DNA of 64,000 nucleotides from Streptomyces rishiriensis (GTDB taxonomy: Bacteria > Actinomycetota > Actinomycetes > Streptomycetales > Streptomycetaceae): contig NZ_BEWA01000012.1 of the NCBI RefSeq assembly GCF_003112535.1, forward strand, positions 558,001-622,000. The letters are read 5' to 3'. This document shows, in pieces, positions 35,395 to 43,743 of the stretch (its first letter is position 1; every line of letters begins with the position of its first letter). Both the position numbers and the translations under genes were made by a program. The notes beneath the pieces were generated by a model. That model worked only from the letters and a program-made list of their open reading frames with translations. It searched no databases and had not been told where the DNA came from.

Positions 35395-36923
35395 CAGGCA
35401 TCGCCTCCGATCAGGTCCACGGCCCGTTCGCCGACCATCAGCACGCCGATCATCGGGTTCACGGCTGTCATGGTCGGGAACACGGAGGCGTCCGCGATGC
35501 GGATGCCTTCCAGTCCACGGATTCGCAACTGGGGGTCCACTACGGCCAGTTCGTCGTCGGCGGCGCCCATCTTGCAGGTGCCCGCCGGGTGGTACACGGT
35601 GTGCGCGACCTTGCGCGCGTACTCGCTCAGCTCCTCGTCGCTCGTGATGTGCGGGCCGGGGGCGACCTCGCGCTTGAGCCAGCCGGCCAGCGGCTCGGTC
35701 CTCGCGATCTCGCGTGCGATGCGGATCCCGTCGACGAGGGTGCGGCCGTCGTAGTCGTCCTCGTCGGTGAAGTAGCGGAAGTCGAGGGCGGGCTTGGCGG
35801 CCGGGTCCGCGCTCTGCAGGTAGAGGCGGCCGCGGGACTTCGGCTTGGGGATGTTGGGGGTCATCGACACGCCGTGCTCGGGGCGTTCGTAGCCGAGCCG
35901 TTCCGGGTTGTCGGTGAAGGGGACCTGGTAGAAGTGGAACATCAGGTCGGGGCCCGCGTGCCCGGGGTCGCGGCGCACGAACAGGCCCGCGTCGGAGTCC
36001 ATCGCGGAGTTCTCCGGGAGCGGCCCGTGGGTCTCCCAGACGATCACGGACTCGGGGTGGTCGAGGAGGTTCTCGCCGACGCCGGGCAGGTCGTGGACGA
36101 CGGGTAGGCCGAGCGCGTCCAGGTCGGTCTTGGGACCGATGCCGGAGTGCAGCAGCAGGCGGGGCGTGTCGATCGCGCCCGCGCAGAGCACGACCTCGCG
36201 CCGGGCCCGCACGAGGCTCTCCGTGCCGTCCTCGGCGCGCACGTGCACGCCCTGCGCGCGGGCGCCGTCCAGCTCCAGCCGGTAGGCCCAGGTCTCCAGC
36301 AGGATCGTCAGGTTGGGCCGCTCGTCCATCACCGGGTGCAGATAGGCGACGGAGGCGGACGAGCGCTTGTTGGTCTCCGGGTGGTAGGCGAGGTCGAAGA
36401 AGCCGACGCCGTCGTCGAAGGGCTTGGCGTTGAAGCCGTCGACGCGGGGCACTCCGGTCGCCTGCTGTGCGGCGTCGACGAAGTCGCGGGCGATGGCGTT
36501 GCGGTCCTTCTCGTCGACCGGGACGATGTTGTTCAGCAGGCGCGCGTAGTACGCCTCCATCGAGGCCGCGCCCCAGCCCGTCGCGCCGGCCGCCTCCCAC
36601 TCGTCGAAGTCGGACGGCAGCGGCTTGAAGGCGATGAGGGTGTTGTGCGAGGAGCAGCCGCCGAGGACGCGGGCGCGGCTGTGCCGGATGTGGGAGTTGC
36701 CGCGCGGCTGCTCGGTGGTGGGGTAGTCGTAGTCCAGCTCGCCGCCGAGCAGACCCATCCAGCGGCGCAGGGTGAGGACGTCGTCGCGGCCGACGTCGCT
36801 GGGGCCGCCCTCGATGACGGCGACGGTGACGTCGGGGTTCTCGGTGAGCCGTGAGGCGATGACGGAACCGGCGGTTCCGCCTCCGACGATCACGTAGTCA
36901 TAGACGAGTGAGGTCTGTGGCAT
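35394..36923 (-). CDS. betA: GMC-family oxidoreductase, probable choline dehydrogenase/oxidase
   Basis: A 509-residue flavoenzyme. The FAD-binding turn is YVIVGGGTAGSVIASRL, GGCSSHNTLI the second GMC signature, and HPAGTCKMG with NPMIGVLMVGE the C-terminal active site with catalytic His. It should oxidise choline to betaine aldehyde in two-electron steps. The ATG at 36923 has GGAG upstream. Its partner aldehyde dehydrogenase is the gene just upstream and the choline/betaine transporter follows, so substrate uptake and oxidation are co-expressed. Some GMC enzymes act on other alcohols, but context makes choline likely. Confidence 0.88.
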   Translation of the reverse strand: MPQTSLVYDYVIVGGGTAGSVIASRLTENPDVTVAVIEGGPSDVGRDDVLTLRRWMGLLGGELDYDYPTTEQPRGNSHIRHSRARVLGGCSSHNTLIAFKPLPSDFDEWEAAGATGWGAASMEAYYARLLNNIVPVDEKDRNAIARDFVDAAQQATGVPRVDGFNAKPFDDGVGFFDLAYHPETNKRSSASVAYLHPVMDERPNLTILLETWAYRLELDGARAQGVHVRAEDGTESLVRARREVVLCAGAIDTPRLLLHSGIGPKTDLDALGLPVVHDLPGVGENLLDHPESVIVWETHGPLPENSAMDSDAGLFVRRDPGHAGPDLMFHFYQVPFTDNPERLGYERPEHGVSMTPNIPKPKSRGRLYLQSADPAAKPALDFRYFTDEDDYDGRTLVDGIRIAREIARTEPLAGWLKREVAPGPHITSDEELSEYARKVAHTVYHPAGTCKMGAADDELAVVDPQLRIRGLEGIRIADASVFPTMTAVNPMIGVLMVGERAVDLIGGDA

Positions 36924-36981
36924 GGGGGGTACTCCAGGGGCGGGCGAAGTCTTCTCGGGCGAATCGAGGCGAACTCGGGCG

Positions 36982-37070
36982 GCTGGGGCGGGGGAAGAGG
37001 TGCCGGCTGGGGCGGGGGAAGAGGTGCCGGCTGGGGCGGGGGAAGAGGTGCCGGCTGGGGCGGGGGAAGG
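36982..37070. repeat. 24-bp tandem repeat between the aldehyde dehydrogenase and GMC genes
   Basis: Three full copies and one partial copy of a 24-base unit beginning GCTGGGGCGGGGGAAGAGG, with identical spacing (36982, 37006, 37030, 37054). The plus-strand G runs are long enough to form a quadruplex. It lies in a non-coding gap inside the betaine operon. Confidence 0.85.
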
Positions 37071-37117
37071 AGGGGTGCGGGGTGCGCGCGGTGGGCGGGC
37101 CGGGCCGGGGCGGCGGG

Positions 37118-38647
37118 TCAGCCGGCGAACCAGCGGACCGGCTGCGGCGCGAGGTTCTGGTAGACGTGCTTGGACTCGCGGTACTCGGCGAGCCCGGCGG
37201 GTCCGAGTTCGCGGCCCACGCCGCTCTTTCCGAAGCCGCCCCACTCCGCCTGTGGGAGATAGGGGTGGAAGTCGTTGATCCAGACGGTGCCGTGGCGCAG
37301 CCGGCCGGCGACCCGTCGGGCGCGGCCCGCGTCAGAGGTCCACACGCCGCCCGCGAGGCCGTACTCGGTGTCGTTGGCGAGGGCCACGGCCTCGTCCTCG
37401 GTGCGGAAGGTCTCGACGGTGAGGACCGGCCCGAAGACCTCCTCCCGCACGACGCGCATCTCGCGGTGGCAGTGGTCGAGGACGGTGGGCTCGTAGAAGT
37501 AGCCGCTCTCCGGGCGCTCCGGCGCGGGGTCGGGGCGCCGACCGCCGGATCGCAGCACGGCGCCCTCGGCGAGCGCGGAGGCCACGTACTCCTCGGTCTT
37601 GGCGCGCTGCTGCTCGGAGACGAGCGGGCCGCACTCGACGCCGCTCTCGGTGCCGCGTCCGAGGCGGATCTTCCCGGCCCGGCGCGCGAGTTCGTCGACG
37701 AAGCGGTCGCGGACCGACTCCTCGACGATGAGCCGGGAGCCCGCCGAGCAGACCTGGCCGCTGTGGATGAAGGCCGCGTTGAGGGCCTGGTCGACGGCGG
37801 TGTCGAAGCCCTCGGGGGTGGCGCAGGCGTCGGCGAAGACCACGTTGGGGTTCTTGCCGCCGAGTTCGAGGGCGACCTTCTTGACGGTCGGGGCGGCCGC
37901 CTGCGCGACCTTGACGCCGCTGACCAGGCCGCCGGTGAAGGACACCAGGTCGACGTCGGGGTGTTCGGCGAGGCGGGCGCCGACCGTGTGGCCGGGGCCG
38001 GTGACGATGTTCGCGACGCCGGCGGGCAGCCCGGCCTCGGCGAGGAGGTCGATGAGGGCGATCGTGGTCAGCGGGGTGATCTCGCTCGGCTTCACGACGA
38101 ACGTGTTCCCGGCGGCGAGTGCGGGTGCGATCTTCCAACTCGCCTGGAGGAGCGGGTAGTTCCAGGGAGTGATCAGCGCGCACACCCCGATGGGCTCGTG
38201 GACGACGACGCTGTGGACGTCGGCCGAGCCCGCGTCCACGACCCGTCCCGGCGCCTCGGCGGCGACGAGGCCGGCGAAGTAGCGGAAGGCGTCGGCGACG
38301 CAGTCGATGTCCACCCGGCCCTCTTCGAGGGTCTTGCCCGCGTCACGGCTCTCCAGCAGGCCGAGCCGTTCGCGGTCGCGTATGAGGAGGTCGGCGACGC
38401 GGCGCAGCAGTGCGGCGCGTTCGACGGCCGGAGTGCGCGGCCAGTCGCCCTCGTCGAAGGCGGCGCGGGCGGCCGCGACGGCCAGGTCGGCGTCCTTCTC
38501 GTCGCCCTCGGCGACCACCGCGAAGGGGCGGCCGTCCGCTGGGTCGAGGATCTCCCGGGTCGCTCCGGAGGCGGCCGTCAGCCACTCGCCGCCCGCGTGA
38601 ATCGTCCGGCACTCCCGCTGTTCCGTCTGTTCCGTCGTGTCGGCCAT
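37118..38647 (-). CDS. betB: Betaine-aldehyde-type aldehyde dehydrogenase
   Basis: A 509-residue NAD(P)-dependent aldehyde dehydrogenase. The general base Glu is in LELGGKNP, the nucleophile Cys in SGQVCSAGSRL, and the cofactor turn is FTGGLVSGVKVA where most relatives have FTGSxxxG. The C-terminal FGKSGVGRELG is typical. It should oxidise betaine aldehyde to glycine betaine, completing the pathway begun by the GMC enzyme. It is the first gene of the operon, with the start at ATG 38647 (MADTTEQ). Confidence 0.9.
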   Translation of the reverse strand: MADTTEQTEQRECRTIHAGGEWLTAASGATREILDPADGRPFAVVAEGDEKDADLAVAAARAAFDEGDWPRTPAVERAALLRRVADLLIRDRERLGLLESRDAGKTLEEGRVDIDCVADAFRYFAGLVAAEAPGRVVDAGSADVHSVVVHEPIGVCALITPWNYPLLQASWKIAPALAAGNTFVVKPSEITPLTTIALIDLLAEAGLPAGVANIVTGPGHTVGARLAEHPDVDLVSFTGGLVSGVKVAQAAAPTVKKVALELGGKNPNVVFADACATPEGFDTAVDQALNAAFIHSGQVCSAGSRLIVEESVRDRFVDELARRAGKIRLGRGTESGVECGPLVSEQQRAKTEEYVASALAEGAVLRSGGRRPDPAPERPESGYFYEPTVLDHCHREMRVVREEVFGPVLTVETFRTEDEAVALANDTEYGLAGGVWTSDAGRARRVAGRLRHGTVWINDFHPYLPQAEWGGFGKSGVGRELGPAGLAEYRESKHVYQNLAPQPVRWFAG

Positions 38648-38736
38648 GATCGGTGTTGCCTTCCGTTCCTGTCCAGTCCCCCTGTGTCACCCGTGGGTCG
38701 CCGTCGGGGACCGCGTCCACATGCCCCGAACCTTCC

Positions 38737-38750
38737 ATTGCATGCGCAAT
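38737..38750. promoter_or_regulatory. Candidate operator upstream of the betaine operon
   Basis: ATTGCATGCGCAAT has dyad symmetry (ATTGC...GCAAT) 90 bases before the aldehyde dehydrogenase start. A related TTGCA-bearing site lies at the LysR/MFS gap, so one regulator might bind both; this is inference. Confidence 0.35.
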
Positions 38751-38797
38751 TCCTTGCCCAAAGTGCGCTGAGTCACTGCCAGTACGGACATAACCGG

Positions 38798-39772
38798 TCA
38801 AATCGGGTGTGATGGTGACGGTTCGCTCACGCTCGGAGCGCCCCGGCCGTCACCGTCCGCCACCACGTCCCGCACCGCGTTCCGCAGCCACGCGTGCGCG
38901 GGGTCGGCGTCGTGCCGCGGGTGCCAGGCCATGCCCAGCCGCAGCGGCGGCAGATCCAGCGGCACCTCGAAGGGGACCAGGCCGAGGCTCCGCGCCAACG
39001 GCAGCCCCCAGGCGGTGTTCAGACCCACCAGATCGGTGTCGCGGATGACGAAGAGGGAGGCCGGGAGCGAGCCGACGGCGCCCACCACCCGCCGCTCCAG
39101 CCCCAGCGCGGCGAGCGCCGCGTCCACCGGCCCGTGCAGCCTGCCGCGCCGGGAGACGATGATGTGGTCCGCCTCGCGGGCGAACCGCTCGGGCGTCAGC
39201 GCGCCCTCCAGCAGCGGGTGCCCGGCACGGGCGACGCCCACCATCCGGTCCTCGTAGAGCTGCTCGCGGTGCACCTCGGGGGCCACCGTGTCGACGACGC
39301 CCACCTCCAGGTCGGCGGTGCCCTCGCGCAGGAACGGCGCGTCGACGTGGCTCTCGCCCAGGAACCGGATGCGGATGCCGGGGGCCTCGGCGGCCGCGCG
39401 GGCGTACAGGGCCGGCCCGTGGGCGGCCGCGACGGCGTCGTGACCGAGGATCGTGAGGGTGCGGGTCACCGTCCTGACGTCGGTCCCCTCGGCCGGCGCG
39501 AACAGCGCACGGGCCCGCTCCACGACGGCGCTCACCTCGGCCCGCACGGCGAGGGCGCGCGGCGTCGGCACCATCCGCCGCCCCGCCCGCACCAGGATCG
39601 GATCCCCCAGCGCCCTGCGGACCCGGCCGAGCGTGCGGCTCATCGCCGGTTCCGACAGGTGCAGACGGCGGGCCGCGCCCTGCACGCTCTGCTCCTCCAG
39701 CAGGACGTCCAGCGCCACCAGCAGATTCAGATCGAGCCCCGCCAGCCCGGCCACGGATTGCGTCACGTGCAT
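38798..39772 (-). CDS. LysR-family transcriptional regulator
   Basis: A 324-residue LysR protein. The N-terminal helix-turn-helix (LNLLVALDVLLEEQSVQGAARRL, split at about residue 30, then LSEPAMSRTLGRVR) is followed by an effector-binding domain from about residue 95. It is divergent from an MFS exporter gene across 92 bases, the usual arrangement for a LysR target. It is also upstream of the betaine operon on the same strand. The inducer is unknown; the family's NodD/LinR-like form suggests an aromatic or small organic effector but this cannot be shown. Confidence 0.92.
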   Translation of the reverse strand: MHVTQSVAGLAGLDLNLLVALDVLLEEQSVQGAARRLHLSEPAMSRTLGRVRRALGDPILVRAGRRMVPTPRALAVRAEVSAVVERARALFAPAEGTDVRTVTRTLTILGHDAVAAAHGPALYARAAAEAPGIRIRFLGESHVDAPFLREGTADLEVGVVDTVAPEVHREQLYEDRMVGVARAGHPLLEGALTPERFAREADHIIVSRRGRLHGPVDAALAALGLERRVVGAVGSLPASLFVIRDTDLVGLNTAWGLPLARSLGLVPFEVPLDLPPLRLGMAWHPRHDADPAHAWLRNAVRDVVADGDGRGAPSVSEPSPSHPI

Positions 39773-39779
39773 CCACCCC

Positions 39780-39793
39780 TTGCAAAGGTTGCA
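39780..39793. promoter_or_regulatory. Candidate LysR operator at the LysR/MFS promoter
   Basis: TTGCAAAGGTTGCA contains two TTGCA half-sites seven to nine bases from the LysR start. LysR regulators usually bind such sites at divergent promoters; a similar TTGC/GCAA dyad lies at 38737-38750. Confidence 0.35.
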
Positions 39794-39864
39794 CTGGAAA
39801 GCAGGTCGGGGCCGAGCCTACGGTGAACGGGCATCCCACTCCGACGAGCTCCCCGGGAGGAGCC

Positions 39865-41253
39865 GTGCCCTCGCACGCCCTGAAACGGTCCACCCTCCTC
39901 GCGCTGTGCGCCTGCGTGCTGGTCGCCCAGAGCATGGTCGCCGCGATCAACCTCCTCATCCCGCAGCTGAGCGCCTCCTCGCTGCACCCCTCGCACACCG
40001 AGATCCTGTGGACCGTCGACGCCTACGTCATCGTCTTCGCGGGCCTGCTCATCCCGGCCGGGGCGCTCGGCGACCGGCTCGGCCGCAAGGGCGCCCTGCT
40101 CGCCGGCCTCGGCCTGTTCGCCCTCGGCGCCGCCACCAGCGCGTTCGCCCCCGATCCGGCGGTCCTCATCGCGGGCCGCGGCATCTCCGGAGCGGGCGCG
40201 GCGCTGATCACCCCGGCGACGATGTCGATCCTGGTCCACCTCGCCGGACCACAGGGCAGGGCCCGGGCGATGGCGTCCTGGACCCTCGCCATGGGCCTCG
40301 GCGGCCTGGCGGGCAACCTGGGCGGCGGCCTGGCCGGGCAGTTCCTGACCTGGCGGGCCCTGTTCGCCGTGATGATCCCGCTGGCGGCGCTGCTGGCACT
40401 CGCCGTGGCGCTGACCACCCCCCGCACGGACCGCTCACCGCACAGCGGCCTCGACCCGGTGGGCACCGTGCTGCTCACCGCGGGGCTGGCGGCCGTCCTC
40501 TTCGGCATCATCGGAGGCCCGGACCACGGCTGGACCTCACCGCGGATCCTGGGCTCGTTCGCCGCGGGAGCCGCGCTGGTCGCCGCGTTCACCCTGCGGT
40601 CCCTGCGCGCGCACAGCCCCCTCTTCGACCCGCGCGTGTTCCGCTCCCCCGGCCTGCGCGCCACGAGCCTCGGCCTCATGACCGGCTTCTTCGGCCTGTT
40701 CGCGCTGTTCTTCGTCAACTCCCAGTACCTCCAGGAGGTCAAGGGCTACGGGCCCGCCCTCACCGGCGTCGCCATCGTCCCGCTGATCGTCGGCATGGCC
40801 CTGGTCCCCAAGCTGGCCGCCCGCTGGTCGGACCGCCCCCGCCCGGTCATCGGCTCCGGGCTCGCCCTGATCGGCCTCGGCCTGCTCGGCGCGTCCACGG
40901 CGGACGCCGGCACGCCCTACGCGGTGTACGCGGGCTGGCTGCTGGTCATCTCGGCGGGAACGGGCCTGTCGATGCCCGCGCTGACGCTGGGCGTCGTCAC
41001 GTCCCTCCCGCCCCACCAGGCGGGCCTCGGCTCCGGACTCGGCACCTCGGCCCGCGAGATCGGCGCGGCCCTCGGCGTCGCGGTCGCCGGCACGGTCCTG
41101 GCCGGGCACGCCGGTTTCGCCGTCGGCATGGGCCCGGCCCTGCGCACGGTCGCGGTGGCCGTGCTGGCGGCGACGGCGCTGGTGGTGACCGGTCTCGGCG
41201 CACCGGTCCGCCGCCGGAGCTTCGACAAGGGACTGAATCCGACGGAGAGTTGA
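39865..41253 (+). CDS. MFS transporter (DHA2-like, drug export type)
   Basis: A 462-residue transporter with an estimated 14 transmembrane helices. The motif A loop is GALGDRLGRKGALLAGLGLF; a motif C-like GAALITPATMSILV and a long C-terminal series of helices are of the EmrB/QacA type. I chose the GTG at 39865 because GGGAGGAG lies five bases upstream; a GTG at 39823 is in frame. Divergence from the LysR gene suggests inducible export. The substrate is unknown. The stop is followed after 50 bases by an unrelated HTH gene. Confidence 0.9.
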   Translation: MPSHALKRSTLLALCACVLVAQSMVAAINLLIPQLSASSLHPSHTEILWTVDAYVIVFAGLLIPAGALGDRLGRKGALLAGLGLFALGAATSAFAPDPAVLIAGRGISGAGAALITPATMSILVHLAGPQGRARAMASWTLAMGLGGLAGNLGGGLAGQFLTWRALFAVMIPLAALLALAVALTTPRTDRSPHSGLDPVGTVLLTAGLAAVLFGIIGGPDHGWTSPRILGSFAAGAALVAAFTLRSLRAHSPLFDPRVFRSPGLRATSLGLMTGFFGLFALFFVNSQYLQEVKGYGPALTGVAIVPLIVGMALVPKLAARWSDRPRPVIGSGLALIGLGLLGASTADAGTPYAVYAGWLLVISAGTGLSMPALTLGVVTSLPPHQAGLGSGLGTSAREIGAALGVAVAGTVLAGHAGFAVGMGPALRTVAVAVLAATALVVTGLGAPVRRRSFDKGLNPTES

Positions 41254-41303
41254 ATTACTCTTCGTGTCCGGACCGCCACGCTGAGCCGCGCGAAGGAGAC
41301 GCC

Positions 41304-42146
41304 ATGCCCGCGAGACGAGTCGTCACGGGACGAAGCCAGCAGCCGCGCAAACGCTTCGCGGAGGAACTGCGCCTGCTGCGCAACGCCCGCGGCGAGAGCC
41401 TGCGGGAGCTCTCCGAGCGGCTGGGGTGGGACCAGTCCACCTTCGGCAAGATGGAGGGCGGGGTCAGCCTCGGCAGCCCGGAGATCGTGGAGGCCCTCGA
41501 CCAGCACTACGGGACACCGGGACTGCTGCTGGCCCTGTGGGAGGTTGCGCTCGGAGACAACAGCCAGTTCAAGGAGCAGTACCGCAGGTACATGGACCTG
41601 GAGGCAGAGGCGGCGAGCCTCTACCAGTTCTCCGTGAGCACCATCCCGGGCCTCCTTCAGACCCCCGGGTACGCACGCGAGGTCCTGATGCTGGGCGGCC
41701 TGAGCGGCGCAGTGCTGGACCAGCAGGTCGAAGCGCGCACGGGTCGACAGAAGTTGCTGGAGGTGGAGGGCGCCCCGCCCTTCAGGGCCATGCTTTCCGA
41801 GGCAGTACTGCGCACACCCCTACGCGACCCCCAGGAGTGGCGAAAGCAGTTGGAGCAGCTGCTCGAGGTGTCGGAGCGCCACAACATCACTCTGCAAGTG
41901 CTCCTGTTGAGCGCCGGTCTGTACGACCTGGTGAATACCGACACGATGTTCCTGCGACTGCCGCACAACTCGACGGTGGCGTACGTCGAGACCGCGCACC
42001 GTGGCGAACTGATCGAGGAAAACGCAGCGGTCGAGCGCTTGCAACGTGCGTACGATGCTACGCGTGACCTGGCGCTTTCCCCGCCTGAGTCACGCAAGTT
42101 CATCACGCGGATGTTGGAGGAAGTGCCGTGCGAGCCATTGACCTGA
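41304..42146 (+). CDS. Scr1-type helix-turn-helix regulator
   Basis: A 280-residue protein with an N-terminal XRE helix-turn-helix (RNARGESLRELSERLGWDQ, then STFGKMEGG) and a C-terminal domain (IPGLLQTPGYAREVL and VAYVETAHRGELIEE) found in the large Streptomyces family paired with DUF397 proteins. Such pairs act like toxin-antitoxin or immunity-type regulators, but most have no known role. AAGGAGA lies eight bases before the ATG. It overlaps the DUF397 gene by 19 bases, which shows they are expressed together. Confidence 0.92.
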   Translation: MPARRVVTGRSQQPRKRFAEELRLLRNARGESLRELSERLGWDQSTFGKMEGGVSLGSPEIVEALDQHYGTPGLLLALWEVALGDNSQFKEQYRRYMDLEAEAASLYQFSVSTIPGLLQTPGYAREVLMLGGLSGAVLDQQVEARTGRQKLLEVEGAPPFRAMLSEAVLRTPLRDPQEWRKQLEQLLEVSERHNITLQVLLLSAGLYDLVNTDTMFLRLPHNSTVAYVETAHRGELIEENAAVERLQRAYDATRDLALSPPESRKFITRMLEEVPCEPLT

Positions 42147-42325
42147 GGCATGTGACGTGGCGCAAGTCCAGCTACAGCAACCCCGACGGCGGCAACTGCC
42201 TCGAAGTCGCCGAAGGCAACCCCGCCGTCGTCCCCGTGCGGGACAGCAAAGCCCCCGAGCGAGGAGCGCTCCTGTTCGAACCCGCCGCATGGGCAGGCTT
42301 CGTGAGCGCCCTCAAGGAGAACTGA
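42128..42325 (+). CDS. DUF397 small protein
   Basis: A 65-residue protein of the DUF397 family: WRKSSYSNPDGGNCLEVAE and VPVRDSKAPERGALLF are the two conserved blocks. It starts at a GTG inside the upstream HTH gene and is the usual partner of that regulator type. Related pairs in Streptomyces influence development and antibiotic production. A terminator hairpin follows 14-15 bases downstream but is oriented for mdh. Confidence 0.93.
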   Translation: MRAIDLRHVTWRKSSYSNPDGGNCLEVAEGNPAVVPVRDSKAPERGALLFEPAAWAGFVSALKEN

Positions 42326-42339
42326 ACGGCGCTCGACCC

Positions 42340-42379
42340 AAAAAACGATCCCCGGACGGTCGGACCGTCCGGGGATCGT
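42340..42379 (-). terminator. Rho-independent terminator of mdh
   Basis: A 17-bp perfect inverted repeat (ACGATCCCCGGACGGTC and its complement) with a 1-base spacer, 42345-42379. On the minus strand it is followed by a run of T (the A run at 42340-42345), the canonical form. It may also stop the convergent DUF397 transcript. Confidence 0.85.
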
Positions 42380-42391
42380 GTGCGTTCAGGC

Positions 42392-43381
42392 TCAGATCAG
42401 GCCGAGGGCGCGGACCGCCTCGCGCTCCTCCGCGAGCTCCTGCACCGACGCGTCGATGCGGGCGCGGGAGAACTCGTTGACGTCCAGGCCCTGGACGATC
42501 TCGTACTTGCCGTCCTTGGTGGTGACGGGGAAGGAGGAGATCAGGCCCTCCGGGACGCCGTAGGAGCCGTCGGACGGGATGCCCATGGAGGCCCAGTCGC
42601 CGTCGGCGGTGCCGTTGACCCAGGTGTGCACGTGGTCGATGGCCGCGTTGGCGGCGGAGGCGGCCGAAGACGCGCCGCGGGCCTCGATGATGGCCGCGCC
42701 GCGCTTGGCGACGGTCGGGATGAAGTCCTCGGCCAGCCACTTCTCGTCGTTCACGACCTCGGCGGCGTTCTTGCCGGCGATCGTGGCGTGGAAGATGTCC
42801 GGGTACTGGGTGGCGGAGTGGTTGCCCCAGATGGTCAGCCGCTTGATGTCGGCGACCGTCGAGCCCGTCTTCTTCGCGAGCTGGGTCAGCGCGCGGTTGT
42901 GGTCGAGGCGGGTCATCGCGGTGAAGCGCTCGGCCGGTACGTCCGGGGCGGCGGCCTGGGCGATCAGCGCGTTGGTGTTGGCCGGGTTGCCGACGACGAG
43001 GACCTTGATGTCGTCCGCGGCGTGGTCGTTGATGGCCTTGCCCTGCGGCTTGAAGATGCCGCCGTTGGCCTCCAGGAGGTCGCCGCGCTCCATGCCCTTG
43101 GTGCGGGGGCGGGCGCCGACGAGGAGTGCCACGTTCGCGCCGTCGAAGGCGACGTTCGGGTCGTCCGTGATGTCGATGCCCTGCAGCAGCGGGAAGGCGC
43201 AGTCGTCGAGCTCCATCGCGGTGCCCTCGGCGGCCTTCAGCGCCGGGGTGATCTCCAGCAGGCGCAGCTTGACCGGCACGTCCGCGCCGAGCAGCTGGCC
43301 GGAGGCGATGCGGAAGAGCAGGGCGTAACCGATCTGGCCGGCCGCGCCGGTGACGGTGACGTTCACGGGAGTGCGGGTCAT
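42392..43381 (-). CDS. mdh: Malate dehydrogenase (NAD-dependent)
   Basis: A 329-residue LDH/MDH-superfamily enzyme. The NAD-binding turn is VTGAAGQIGYALLFR. MTRLDHNRA contains the substrate Asp and Arg contact region; the catalytic His is in WGNHSATQYPD. It catalyses malate to oxaloacetate in the TCA cycle. The length and motifs are of the actinobacterial cytosolic-type MDH. It starts at the ATG 43381 and ends with a strong terminator. A perfect inverted repeat lies about 65 bases upstream and may be an operator. Confidence 0.97.
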   Translation of the reverse strand: MTRTPVNVTVTGAAGQIGYALLFRIASGQLLGADVPVKLRLLEITPALKAAEGTAMELDDCAFPLLQGIDITDDPNVAFDGANVALLVGARPRTKGMERGDLLEANGGIFKPQGKAINDHAADDIKVLVVGNPANTNALIAQAAAPDVPAERFTAMTRLDHNRALTQLAKKTGSTVADIKRLTIWGNHSATQYPDIFHATIAGKNAAEVVNDEKWLAEDFIPTVAKRGAAIIEARGASSAASAANAAIDHVHTWVNGTADGDWASMGIPSDGSYGVPEGLISSFPVTTKDGKYEIVQGLDVNEFSRARIDASVQELAEEREAVRALGLI

Positions 43382-43743
43382 GGCGTTCTCCGTATGACAG
43401 CTGTCGGTGGGGCGTCCCTGCCCCGGGTGGGACGTACAAATGATCGATCTCTTGGTATCAAGAGATCCAATCAGCGGTCAGGCTATCGCGCATCCGGGAT
43501 CCCGGACGTCCGGGGTCGTGTGGCCCGTCCCACAGAGTGGACTTCCGCGTACGGGACACTCGGCGCTTCCCACGACGACAGGCGGCGGCCGTCGGTCCGG
43601 GAGAGGTGGGACCGAGCGGCCGCCGTGGGGGGAACCGGGTCGCGCCGGGATCCCGTGGGGGTGCTCTGCGCGTTCCCGCGGGCGGCGCGGCCATGCCTGC
43701 GCGCACCCGCTTTTTTTCGGCGGCCCGTGCGGCGGCCGCCGGG
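43382..43743. other. Non-coding gap between mdh and the DUF2690 gene
   Basis: 362 bases without a convincing gene. It contains the mdh promoter area with the dyad at 43446-43467, a G/C-rich middle, and near 43718-43742 a stem (GGCGGCC/GGCCGCC) just past the DUF2690 gene, next to a run of seven T on the plus strand at 43711-43717. On the minus strand that run reads as A, so it is not a standard terminator. Confidence 0.5.
43446..43467. promoter_or_regulatory. Perfect inverted repeat upstream of mdh, candidate operator
   Basis: GATCTCTTG, a GTAT spacer, then CAAGAGATC: a 9-bp perfect dyad 65-86 bases before the mdh start. It is AT-rich in a very GC-rich setting and sits where a promoter should be. 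On the minus strand it includes TTGATA, a possible -35 element. The regulator is unknown. Confidence 0.5.

Noticed and set aside
42274..42300. tRNA-like GTTCGAACCC
   Set aside because: It lies inside the DUF397 gene and no cloverleaf can be built around it.
43711..43742. Rho-independent terminator for the DUF2690 gene
   Set aside because: The T run is on the plus strand before the stem; on the minus strand, where the gene is, it reads as A.
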